Shown: positions 1-6,440 of the stretch, piece by piece
How positions within the stretch are numbered: the stretch's first letter is position 1
Layout of the letters: each line of letters starts with the position of its first letter
Assembly: GCA_002733735.2 (NCBI GenBank)
Contig: NVWT02000014.1
Location: forward strand, 46,349 to 52,788
Direction of reading: 5' to 3'
DNA length: 6,440 nucleotides
Source of the DNA: Robiginitomaculum sp.
GTDB taxonomy: Bacteria; Pseudomonadota; Alphaproteobacteria; Caulobacterales; Maricaulaceae
The notes under the pieces: generated by a model
The model's database searches: none
What the model saw: the letters and a program-made list of their open reading frames with translations, nothing else
Told to the model about the DNA's origin: nothing
Program-made: the position numbers and the translations under genes

Positions 1-286
1 CTTGCAAACGATGCCAAAGCGGAGCAACTGCCCCCATGTGATCCTCGTGGGCATGGGTTAGAATAATTGCCAACAAGTCCTTTTTGCGTTCTTCGATAAA
101 TGTCGGATCAGGATAAATCACCTCAACGCCCGGTGTTGAGCTGTCGCCAAAGGTCACCCCGAAATCAACAATGATCCATTTTTCGCGCCCCTTTGGCCCA
201 AAACCATACAGATTAAGGTTCATGCCAATTTCATTGGATCCACCCAATGGCACAAACACCAAGCGATCTTTATTGTTATCGCTCAT
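1..286 (-). CDS. rnj: Ribonuclease J, N-terminal fragment (3' end outside window)
   Basis: RNase J is a metallo-beta-lactamase/beta-CASP ribonuclease with 5'-to-3' exonuclease and endonuclease activity, acting in the cytoplasm on mRNA turnover and rRNA processing. Only the first 95 codons are visible; the family is usually about 550 residues, so most of the protein lies beyond the left edge. I translated it by hand from the ATG at 286..284. The N-terminus has the family signature PLGGSNEIGMN (13-23), a WIIVDFG strand (37-43), and the zinc-binding HAHEDH motif (78-83), which is the HxHxDH motif of the fold followed by MGA. The GGxxEIG-MN block separates RNase J from generic metallo-beta-lactamases. 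The start overlaps the coaX stop in an ATGA (286..283), and an AGGTG at 295..291 can serve as ribosome binding site, so translation is probably coupled to coaX. No frameshift is seen in the visible part. The family call is firm; the state of the rest of the gene cannot be judged. Confidence 0.95.
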   Translation of the reverse strand, partial: MSDNNKDRLVFVPLGGSNEIGMNLNLYGFGPKGREKWIIVDFGVTFGDSSTPGVEVIYPDPTFIEERKKDLLAIILTHAHEDHMGAVAPLWHRLQ

Positions 287-1059
287 TTTGCACCTGTATT
301 ATAACGATAAACTTCCAATAATCCGCGAATGGTCAAATCGCTCTCAAAGCGCTCAATTTCTTTGGACGCTCCGTCGAACAAGGGCGAAACACCGCCAGTT
401 CCAATAACCGTCATTGGCTTACCATATTCATTTTTTATCCGCCTAATTAAACCATCAATCATTTCCACATGCCCCCAAAATATTCCGGTCTGCATTGCGT
501 TGACTGTATTTGTACCAATGGCCTTATCGGGTTTTTGCAATGCAATTCTGGGCAGTTTTGCCGCCGCATCGTGTAATGCCTCAAGCGATAAATACATTCC
601 AGTAGCAATTGCACCACCAATAAAGCGATCATCATCTGTCACCACATCAAATGTGGTTGCAGTTCCTGAATCGACCAATAATAAAGATCCGGAAACTAAA
701 GTTCGCGCGCCAACGGCATTGACCAAACGATCAGCCCCGACCTCTTTTGGGTTATCAGTGCTAGCAGTAACGCTTAGATCAACACCATCCTCGCCAACTA
801 TTAACGGTTCAAAGTTTAAGTACCTTCTGGACAAGTTACGCAAATGAAACAAGGATTGCGGCACAACAGAGGAAATAATACAAGCATCAAGGTCTTTTAA
901 CGACAAATCACCCAAGGCCAATAATTGATGCAACCAAACCGCATATTCGTCGGCAGTACGCCCGGTATCAGTTGCTGTACGCCATTGATTTCGCCATTTC
1001 TTGCCATCATGAATGGCAAATAACGCATTGGTATTACCACAATCTATTGCCAACAACAT
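283..1059 (-). CDS. coaX: Type III pantothenate kinase
   Basis: Phosphorylates pantothenate to 4'-phosphopantothenate with ATP, the first committed step of coenzyme A synthesis, in the cytoplasm. The 258-residue product has normal family length and the ASKHA-fold motifs in order: DCGNTN phosphate-binding loop (6-11), GADR (108-111) with D110 as the likely catalytic base, DSGTATT (130-136), GGAIATGM (148-155) and GTGGVS (220-225). These identify the type III enzyme, which differs from CoaA and type II kinases in fold and is known to be insensitive to CoA feedback and to need a monovalent cation. The ATG start at 1059..1057 is supported by GAGGAG at 1073..1068, eight bases upstream, and by the protein beginning directly at the first strand before DCGNTN. 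Its start shares one base with the stop of the biotin ligase gene (TGATG), and its stop overlaps the rnj start (ATGA). It looks intact. Confidence 0.97.
   Translation of the reverse strand: MLLAIDCGNTNALFAIHDGKKWRNQWRTATDTGRTADEYAVWLHQLLALGDLSLKDLDACIISSVVPQSLFHLRNLSRRYLNFEPLIVGEDGVDLSVTASTDNPKEVGADRLVNAVGARTLVSGSLLLVDSGTATTFDVVTDDDRFIGGAIATGMYLSLEALHDAAAKLPRIALQKPDKAIGTNTVNAMQTGIFWGHVEMIDGLIRRIKNEYGKPMTVIGTGGVSPLFDGASKEIERFESDLTIRGLLEVYRYNTGAK
291..295 (-). promoter_or_regulatory. Probable ribosome binding site of rnj
   Basis: AGGTG on the minus strand, four bases before the rnj ATG and inside the last codons of coaX. The match is partial and the spacing short, so coupling through the ATGA overlap may matter more than this site. 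Confidence 0.5.
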
Positions 1060-1808
1060 CAGTTATGCTCCTCTTGTCCGCCAAAATAAATTTCACCAGC
1101 GGATACTTCAATGGCTTTACCATCTGCTTTACGTAATAACAAAGCACCATTTGCCTGCATATCCTCAAAGATACCGGTTTGCCCCTGTGAAGTACGAATA
1201 GTATCCCCCAAGCCATGGCAGTTTGCTATCCATGCTTGGCGTATTGGTGCAAACCCTTGATCCTGCCAGATGCTCACCCATTTCTCAAAGCTTTCTATTA
1301 AACTAGGCAATACATCAGACGGCTTGATTGCTTGCTCTGGCTTATAAAAATCGGCCAAGCAAGAAGTTTTACGTCCCGAAACTTTAGGCGCATGTGATAA
1401 ATTGATACCAATGCCGATCACCAAAGTATTTTGCCCCTGTTGTTTCCCCCCATGGCTTTCCAGCAAAATACCACAAAGCTTTGCACCATTAAGCAACACA
1501 TCATTTGGCCACTTTAACAATAATTGCTGATTGGCCACAAATGGAGCTATCGCATCGATAACGGCTAATGCAGCAGCAAATCCCAGTTCGGCCAATTTTG
1601 CCGGCGACGCAGTAAATGAATAAAGTCCGCTGGCGTATAAATTGCCTTTTTGCCCAAGCCATGAGCGATTAAGCCGCCCGCGGCCATTAGTTTGATAATC
1701 GGCCAACACCCACAAAGGCGTTTCGCAACCTGCATCGGCAAGACGCAAACATTCGCTATTGGTGCTATCAATCTCGGTAAAATGCCGGATCGCAGTTGGA
1801 TTAGCCAT
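1059..1808 (-). CDS. birA: Biotin-[acetyl-CoA-carboxylase] ligase, monofunctional (no HTH domain)
   Basis: Forms biotinyl-5'-AMP from biotin and ATP and transfers biotin to the acceptor lysine of carboxylase carrier proteins such as AccB. From the ATG at 1808..1806 the product is 249 residues. Visible motifs are DSTN (14-17), the biotinyl-AMP loop TNGRGRLNR (40-48), KWPNDV with the biotin-contacting lysine (99-104), CGILLES (112-118) and IGIGINL (131-137), followed by a small C-terminal beta domain ending near GEIYFGG (238-244). The protein starts almost directly at the catalytic domain, so the N-terminal winged-helix repressor domain of E. coli BirA (321 residues) is absent. This is a Group I ligase, named here as birA/bpl. 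A TTG at 1814 would add only two residues and is less likely. Neither start has a clear Shine-Dalgarno sequence. The ATG lies inside the end of nuoN (8-base overlap), suggesting coupled reinitiation. The gene looks intact. Confidence 0.95.
   Translation of the reverse strand: MANPTAIRHFTEIDSTNSECLRLADAGCETPLWVLADYQTNGRGRLNRSWLGQKGNLYASGLYSFTASPAKLAELGFAAALAVIDAIAPFVANQQLLLKWPNDVLLNGAKLCGILLESHGGKQQGQNTLVIGIGINLSHAPKVSGRKTSCLADFYKPEQAIKPSDVLPSLIESFEKWVSIWQDQGFAPIRQAWIANCHGLGDTIRTSQGQTGIFEDMQANGALLLRKADGKAIEVSAGEIYFGGQEEHN
1068..1073 (-). promoter_or_regulatory. Ribosome binding site of coaX
   Basis: GAGGAG on the minus strand, eight bases before the coaX ATG and within the last codons of the biotin ligase gene (encoding EE before HN and the stop). 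It supports the ATG at 1059 and independent or coupled initiation on a shared mRNA. Confidence 0.75.
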
Positions 1809-3255
1809 TAACAAGAAATAGTGAAGCCGCGACAGTTTCTGACCATGACATGAGAGATGGAAGTAACCAGATAGCTCCGGGAAGCATCAGTACTGCGCTC
1901 AACGCAACCACGGCTCCTTGACTAAATTTAACTGGCACAAATTCAGCAGCCGGCTCATCGAACCAAATTATCTTGACCAGCCGCAAATAGACAAATGCAC
2001 CAACCACACTAGCCACTGCACCGTAAATTGCCAGCCATGTAAGATTTGCATCAACCGCAGCTACGAATACAAAGTATTTACCAAAGAAGCCGGCAGCCGG
2101 CGGCACACCAGCCACGGAAAACAGTAATATAGTCAAGGCCAATGCCAATGCTGGTTTAGTCCGCGACAAGCCAGCAAGGTCTTCAATTTGCTCGACCATG
2201 CCCTCGGCTCTACGCATTGCCAAAATACAAGCAAATACACCTAATGTTGAGATTAAATACAACACCATAAAGAACAATAATCCGCTCATGCCCGATATTG
2301 TACCAGTAGCCAGAGCAATCATTGCATAACCCATATTGGCAATCGACGAATATGCCATCAATCGTTTGATGTTTTTTTGCTGGATTGCGCCCAGATAACC
2401 GACGGTCAATGAAAGCACACTAATGGCAATTATCACTTGCTGCCAATCGGCAATCATCGCCAAGAACGGCTCAAACAAAATCCGGGCAATCAATATAATT
2501 GCCGCAATTTTTGGAGCTACCGAGAAAAAGGCTGTTACCGGTGTTGGCGCACCCTCATACACATCTGGTGTCCACATGTGAAACGGAGCCGCCGAGACCT
2601 TAAAGGCCAAGCCACATAACAAAAACACAATACCGATCATCAGGCCAATAGAGCCACCATTTGCCACGGCCTCATAAATACCATCAAAGCGCGTTGCGCC
2701 TGAAAAGCCATATATCAGCGATGCGCCATACAGTAATAATCCCGAAGATAATGCACCAAGCACAAAGTATTTCAAGCCGGACTCAGATGAACGCAAACTG
2801 TCGCGGTTACTGGCGGCCAACACATAAAGTGCCAAACTTTGCATCTCGACACCGATATAAAGTGACAATAAATCATTGGCCGAAACCATAATCATCATGC
2901 CAAGAGCAGCGAACAGATACAGTATCGCAAATTCAGGGGTAAGTCGGTTTTCGGTTTTCAAATAGCCATAAGCCAATAGCAGACTAAATGCGGTGGCCAA
3001 TAAAGCAGTAAACTTGCCAAACACAGCCAGATAATCCAGCTTCAAAGCCCCTGCAAATAGCTCGTTTGAGCCGTCATCAGGGATTTTATACAATACCAAG
3101 CCAGCCGCCACTATCAACGCAGCAATAGCTGCCAAATTAACCGTGGAAGTCATTTTGCGGCCGCCAAAGGCACCGAGCAATAACAAAACCAAAGCAGATA
3201 AAACCAGAAATACTTCTGGCAACATCAAAGAAATATTGGACCCCAGATCAGTCAC
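1801..3255 (-). CDS. nuoN: NADH-quinone oxidoreductase subunit N
   Basis: Antiporter-like membrane subunit of respiratory complex I, one of three homologous proton-translocating modules in the cytoplasmic membrane arm (ND2 homologue). The 484-residue product matches the usual bacterial length and is hydrophobic throughout, with about 14 probable membrane helices. Expected key residues are present: E137 in the TM5 motif GVEMQSLALYVLAA, K219 in the broken helix region FKVSAAPFHMWTPDVYEGAP, K249 in APKIAA, and K393 in PPAAGFFGKYFVF near the C-terminus. The ESGLKYFVLGALSSG stretch (158-172) is typical of NuoN and separates it from NuoM and NuoL. The start is GTG at 3255..3253, supported by a strong AGGAGG at 3266..3261 five bases upstream. 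That site lies in the last codons of nuoM, and the two genes overlap by eight bases. The TAA stop at 1803..1801 lies inside the start of the ligase gene. No sign of damage. Confidence 0.98.
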   Translation of the reverse strand: MTDLGSNISLMLPEVFLVLSALVLLLLGAFGGRKMTSTVNLAAIAALIVAAGLVLYKIPDDGSNELFAGALKLDYLAVFGKFTALLATAFSLLLAYGYLKTENRLTPEFAILYLFAALGMMIMVSANDLLSLYIGVEMQSLALYVLAASNRDSLRSSESGLKYFVLGALSSGLLLYGASLIYGFSGATRFDGIYEAVANGGSIGLMIGIVFLLCGLAFKVSAAPFHMWTPDVYEGAPTPVTAFFSVAPKIAAIILIARILFEPFLAMIADWQQVIIAISVLSLTVGYLGAIQQKNIKRLMAYSSIANMGYAMIALATGTISGMSGLLFFMVLYLISTLGVFACILAMRRAEGMVEQIEDLAGLSRTKPALALALTILLFSVAGVPPAAGFFGKYFVFVAAVDANLTWLAIYGAVASVVGAFVYLRLVKIIWFDEPAAEFVPVKFSQGAVVALSAVLMLPGAIWLLPSLMSWSETVAASLFLVNG

Positions 3256-4774
3256 CGGCTCCTCCTATTGGTGTAGCCAACGCTAACCCCGCATCTATTC
3301 GTTCAATTAATGCCTCAACAGCTGGCCCGGTAATATCAGTGACCAATGCCGGCATTAAACCCATAACCAATGTTGCCACCACCAATGGCGCAAACATTAT
3401 TATTTCTTTTTTTGTCACATCAGTGATTCCGGCCAGTTTTTCATTGACCATTTCCCCGAATATAACTTCTCGGTACAAGTTCAAGGCGTAAATAGCCGAA
3501 AGGATAATTCCGGTTGTTGCCCCAACTGCCACCCAAGTATTAACCTGGAACACTGCGACCAAGGTCAATATTTCACCAATAAAACCCGATGTTGCTGGCA
3601 AGCCGACATTGGCCATGGTGAACAGCATAAAGATCGCGGCATAAATTGGCATTCGATGTACCAATCCGCCATAGGCGGCAATTTCACGGGTATGTATGCG
3701 ATCGTAAATCACCCCGACAATAAGAAATAAAGCCGCAGAAATTATCCCGTGACTTAGCATTTGGAACATAGCCCCTTGCAGGCCGATAAAGTTCATGGCG
3801 AACAAACCCATGGTAACAAAGCCCATGTGTGCCACTGATGAATAAGCAATCAGTTTTTTCATATCAGTTTGTCGAAACGCCACCAATGAAGTGTAAATAA
3901 TAGCGATCACCGACAAACCCAGCACCATTGGCGCAAAGGTTTGCGATGCAATTGGGAACATTGGCAATGAAAAACGGATAAACCCGTAACCGCCCATTTT
4001 AAGCAACACACCCGCCAACACCACAGAACCAGCAGTTGGCGCTTGGACGTGGGCATCGGGTAACCAAGTATGTACCGGCCACATTGGTAATTTTACTGCA
4101 AAACTGGCAAAAAATGCCAACCACAACCATATTTGCAATCCGGGATCAAAATCAAAGGCCAGCAATTCGACAATATTTGAGGTTCCGGCAATTGAGATCA
4201 TGGTGATGATCGCAATCAGCATCAACAATGAACCAAGCAAGGTGTATAAGAAAAATTTGAATGATGCATAGACCCGATTATCGCCGCCCCAAATACCGAT
4301 AATTAGGTACATTGGGATCAAGCCAGCTTCGAAAAACACGTAAAACATTACGATGTCTAACGAGCAAAACACACCGATCATCAAGGTTTCAAGCACCAAA
4401 AACGCTATCATGTATTCGGTTACGCGCTTTTTAATCACCCCCATCGAGGCAACAAAACAAAGCGGCATCAAAAACGTCGTCAACAATACCAGCAAAATGG
4501 AAATGCCATCGACACCCATCCGGTAATGAAAACCGGCAAACCAGCTTACATCTTCAACCAGTTGAAACCCGGGATCTGCGGGATTGAACTCGATCAACAC
4601 CAATATCGACAAAGCAAAAGTAAACAACGAAGTTACCAAAGCTACAGCCGGTGCATTGCGTTCGACAATATCTTTGTCGTCGGCTCGTGCAAAAGCCTTA
4701 AACAATAGCAACAATAATGCGCCGATCACCGGCGTGAATGTTGTCAGTGATAATAAATACGGTAAATCACTCAC
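3248..4774 (-). CDS. nuoM: NADH-quinone oxidoreductase subunit M
   Basis: Middle antiporter-like proton channel of the complex I membrane arm (ND4 homologue), in the cytoplasmic membrane. The 508 residues match the family length. Conserved elements: E149 in FYVFFEAGLIPMYLIIG (TM5), K228 in FAVKLPMWPVHTWLPDAH (221-242 region, broken TM7), the QAPTAGS loop (244-250), K259 in LLKMGGYGFIRF, H316 in AYSSVAHMGF, H342 in SHGIISAALF, and E401 in ATSGFIGEIL (TM12). In E. coli numbering from memory these correspond to E144, K234, K265 and E407. The HTWLPDAHVQAPTAGS version is characteristic of NuoM rather than NuoL or NuoN. The start is GTG at 4774..4772, supported by GGGAGGG at 4788..4782 and by an N-terminus beginning just ahead of TM1. 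One base separates it from the nuoL stop, and its own end overlaps nuoN by eight bases. All key residues are present, so it should be functional. Confidence 0.98.
   Translation of the reverse strand: MSDLPYLLSLTTFTPVIGALLLLLFKAFARADDKDIVERNAPAVALVTSLFTFALSILVLIEFNPADPGFQLVEDVSWFAGFHYRMGVDGISILLVLLTTFLMPLCFVASMGVIKKRVTEYMIAFLVLETLMIGVFCSLDIVMFYVFFEAGLIPMYLIIGIWGGDNRVYASFKFFLYTLLGSLLMLIAIITMISIAGTSNIVELLAFDFDPGLQIWLWLAFFASFAVKLPMWPVHTWLPDAHVQAPTAGSVVLAGVLLKMGGYGFIRFSLPMFPIASQTFAPMVLGLSVIAIIYTSLVAFRQTDMKKLIAYSSVAHMGFVTMGLFAMNFIGLQGAMFQMLSHGIISAALFLIVGVIYDRIHTREIAAYGGLVHRMPIYAAIFMLFTMANVGLPATSGFIGEILTLVAVFQVNTWVAVGATTGIILSAIYALNLYREVIFGEMVNEKLAGITDVTKKEIIMFAPLVVATLVMGLMPALVTDITGPAVEALIERIDAGLALATPIGGAGD
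3259..3266 (-). promoter_or_regulatory. Ribosome binding site of nuoN
   Basis: The minus strand reads AGGAGGAG at 3266..3259, then CCG and the GTG start of nuoN. This is a near-perfect anti-Shine-Dalgarno match lying inside the last codons of nuoM (which encode GGAG). It decides the GTG start over later in-frame ATG codons, and its strength may offset the weaker GTG initiation. Confidence 0.8.
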
Positions 4775-4775
4775 C

Positions 4776-6440
4776 CTAATTCCCTCCCAGACCGCGCATG
4801 AAACTCCATGTCACGAACCCGACCAATCCAATTAACATAACAAATGCATAGTGATAAACGTAGCCTGATTGCAGTTTTGCAGCTTTTCGCGAGATAACAG
4901 CGGTAAGTGCCGCAAAACCATTTGGCCCAAGTCCATCAACTAGTTTTTGATCACCGATCTTCCAAAACAAGTCGCCAAGCCTTTTAACATTCTTGACCAA
5001 AACTGCGTCATACAATTCATCAAAATACCATTTATTATACAAAAACGGATGCAAAAACCTTGATTGATCCGCCCATTTTTTCGCCCGCCCCGGGTGCAAA
5101 ATATACAGCCAATATGAAAACGCAAAGCCCAAAGCCATCGCCGTAAATGGTGACCACAACACCCACAATGGGATATTATGATACCCGCCGCCATGGTCTT
5201 CTTTTGCAGAAACCTCGCCAGCAACAGAGGCGTGATCTATATCGACAGCATCGGTATCAACTTTGTCTGGATAACCGGCAAATACAGTTCCTTCGATCAC
5301 CGTAGAGCCCTGCCAAAAATCAGCCGTGTATTTGCCGATGAAGTCTTTTTTGAACATAACGCCAGCAAATAACGCACCCACAGCCAGCAAAGCCAGCGGC
5401 ACCATCATTACCAATGGGCTTTCTTTGGCATGTTCAAACGTATGAGCATCGCCATTTGGCTTGCCATGGAAAGTCATGAAGATCACTCGCCATGAGTAAA
5501 AACTGGTCATCAGTGCGGCAACAACCCCGACCCAAAACGCCAGGTGTCCAAAGGTGCGCCCAGCATCTCCTGCCATCCACGCACCTTCGATCACCGCATC
5601 TTTCGAGAAGAAGCCGGCAAAGCCAAATGATGTTCCAGGTATGCCAAAACCGGTTAAAGCTAATGTGCCAATTAACATAAATATCCAAGTAAACGGCATT
5701 TTGCGCCACAGACCACCCATTTTACGCATATCTTGTTCGTGGTGCATGCCAACAATTACTGAGCCAGCTCCAAGGAACAATAACGCTTTAAAGAATGCGT
5801 GTGTGAACAGGTGGAACATCGCCACATTATACATGCCAAGACCGGCGGCAAAAAACATGTAACCAAGCTGACTACAAGTGGAATAAGCCACTACGCGCTT
5901 GATGTCATTTTGCACCAAGCCAATGGTTGCAGCAAAAAACGCGGTTAATGCTCCGATGATTGTAACTATTGCCGATGTAACAGGAGCAGCATCGAAAATT
6001 GGCGCACAACGTACTATCAAAAACACGCCAGCCGTTACCATGGTTGCCGCATGGATCAATGCCGAAACCGGCGTTGGTCCTTCCATCGCATCGGGCAGCC
6101 AGACATGAAGGAAGAATTGCGCCGACTTACCCATTGCACCGACAAATAATAATATGGCTATTAGTTCAATGGCGTTAAAATCAATGCCAAGGAAATTATA
6201 AATCCTGTCTGAGTTGGCGGAAACAGCCGCAAAAACCGTATCAAACGAGAGGGATCCAAAGACGGCAAATATCGTCATAATACCAAGGGCAAAGCCAAAA
6301 TCGCCAATCCGGTTAGTAACAAAGGCTTTGATCGCCGCAGCATTAGCTGTTGGTTTTTTATACCAAAACCCGATCAGCAAGTATGACGATAAACCAACGC
6401 CTTCCCAGCCAAAGAACACCTGCATGAAGTTATCAGATGT
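4776..6440 (-). CDS. nuoL: NADH-quinone oxidoreductase subunit L, C-terminal part (5' end outside window)
   Basis: Distal antiporter-like subunit of complex I (ND5 homologue), whose long lateral helix runs along the membrane arm. The open frame runs through the right edge: residues TSDNF precede the Met at 6425, which is therefore internal, and by comparison with E. coli NuoL about 130 N-terminal residues are missing. Of 554 visible residues: E13 in FFGWEGVGLSSYLLIGFW (TM5 Glu), K105 in MGKSAQFFLHVWLPDAMEG, H130 in IHAATMVTAG, the H210/H214/K218 cluster in FHLFTHAFFKALLFLGAGS, and K280/D281 in GFFSKDAV. The H-x3-H-x3-K spacing and the 25-residue step from K105 to H130 match E. coli K229/H254 and H334/H338/K342. 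A polar, acidic, His-containing segment (about 391-421) precedes the final helices and the amphipathic region YNKWYFDELYD (468-478). The gene stops at TAG (4778..4776), one base before nuoM. Confidence 0.98.
   Translation of the reverse strand, partial: TSDNFMQVFFGWEGVGLSSYLLIGFWYKKPTANAAAIKAFVTNRIGDFGFALGIMTIFAVFGSLSFDTVFAAVSANSDRIYNFLGIDFNAIELIAILLFVGAMGKSAQFFLHVWLPDAMEGPTPVSALIHAATMVTAGVFLIVRCAPIFDAAPVTSAIVTIIGALTAFFAATIGLVQNDIKRVVAYSTCSQLGYMFFAAGLGMYNVAMFHLFTHAFFKALLFLGAGSVIVGMHHEQDMRKMGGLWRKMPFTWIFMLIGTLALTGFGIPGTSFGFAGFFSKDAVIEGAWMAGDAGRTFGHLAFWVGVVAALMTSFYSWRVIFMTFHGKPNGDAHTFEHAKESPLVMMVPLALLAVGALFAGVMFKKDFIGKYTADFWQGSTVIEGTVFAGYPDKVDTDAVDIDHASVAGEVSAKEDHGGGYHNIPLWVLWSPFTAMALGFAFSYWLYILHPGRAKKWADQSRFLHPFLYNKWYFDELYDAVLVKNVKRLGDLFWKIGDQKLVDGLGPNGFAALTAVISRKAAKLQSGYVYHYAFVMLIGLVGFVTWSFMRGLGGN
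4782..4788 (-). promoter_or_regulatory. Ribosome binding site of nuoM
   Basis: GGGAGGG on the minus strand, seven bases upstream of the GTG start of nuoM and inside the final codons of nuoL (encoding the terminal GLGGN). It supports GTG at 4774 as the start. Confidence 0.7.

Noticed and set aside
171..407. 78-codon plus-strand open frame across the rnj/coaX junction
   Set aside because: Antisense to two firmly identified genes; no recognisable protein features.
329..847. 172-codon plus-strand open frame opposite coaX
   Set aside because: It lies wholly antisense to a clearly conserved coaX, its translation has no recognisable motif, and its Ser/Thr/Pro/Ala-rich make-up is what the complement of a coding frame tends to give.
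1565..1771. 68-codon minus-strand frame inside the biotin ligase gene
   Set aside because: Out of frame within a conserved catalytic domain; no independent evidence of coding.
1812..1814. TTG at 1814 as the ligase start
   Set aside because: It would add only two residues, has no ribosome binding site, and a standard ATG follows six bases later in the same frame.
2088..2107. GC-rich GCCGGC/CGGCGG cluster as a possible hairpin or terminator
   Set aside because: It encodes the conserved PPAAGFFGK of NuoN, has no U-tract, and lies mid-gene; the repeat is explained by Gly/Ala/Pro codons.
4584..4835. 83-codon plus-strand frame across the nuoL/nuoM junction
   Set aside because: Antisense shadow of the nuoM N-terminus and nuoL C-terminus; low-complexity Asn/Ser-rich translation.
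5554..5862. 102-codon plus-strand open frame opposite nuoL
   Set aside because: Antisense to conserved NuoL helices, no motif and no convincing ribosome binding site seen; a shadow frame.
6423..6425. Met codon at 6425 as the nuoL start
   Set aside because: The same frame stays open to the window edge with conserved residues SDNF just upstream, and the TM5 motif follows at once; NuoL needs about 130 more N-terminal residues.

Overview
This window reads as a compact piece of bacterial chromosome, most likely from an alphaproteobacterium. All real genes lie on the minus strand, so transcription runs from the right edge to the left. The order is nuoL (5' end cut off by the window), nuoM, nuoN, a biotin-protein ligase gene, coaX and the start of rnj (RNase J, 3' end cut off). 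The lineage call rests on gene order: nuo genes followed by bpl/birA, coaX and an RNase J gene is an arrangement I associate with Alphaproteobacteria. Base composition looks moderate rather than GC-rich, which does not point to a particular order. I cannot assign a genus.

Right to middle (about 1801-6440): three homologous antiporter-like membrane subunits of respiratory complex I (NADH:quinone oxidoreductase). Each keeps the charged residues inside the membrane expected of a working proton channel. Middle to left (283-1808): two cofactor enzymes, a biotin-protein ligase without a DNA-binding domain and a type III pantothenate kinase (first step of CoA synthesis). Left edge (1-286): the N-terminus of RNase J with its metal-binding HxHxDH motif.

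The genes are packed with almost no spacing: a 1-base gap (nuoL/nuoM), an 8-base overlap (nuoM/nuoN), an 8-base overlap (nuoN/bpl), a 1-base overlap (bpl/coaX) and a 4-base overlap (coaX/rnj). There is no intergenic space for a conventional promoter, terminator or RNA gene, so the block is probably the distal part of one long nuo transcript with translational coupling. No stretch of more than 300 bases lacks a gene. I found no mobile element, CRISPR array, tRNA, rRNA or extended repeat.

I found no undescribed system here. The points worth a second look are modest: the linkage of respiration, cofactor and RNA-decay genes in one operon; the bpl-coaX adjacency, which resembles known BirA-CoaX fusions; the absence of a repressor domain in the ligase; and a polar, acidic and His-containing segment in NuoL.
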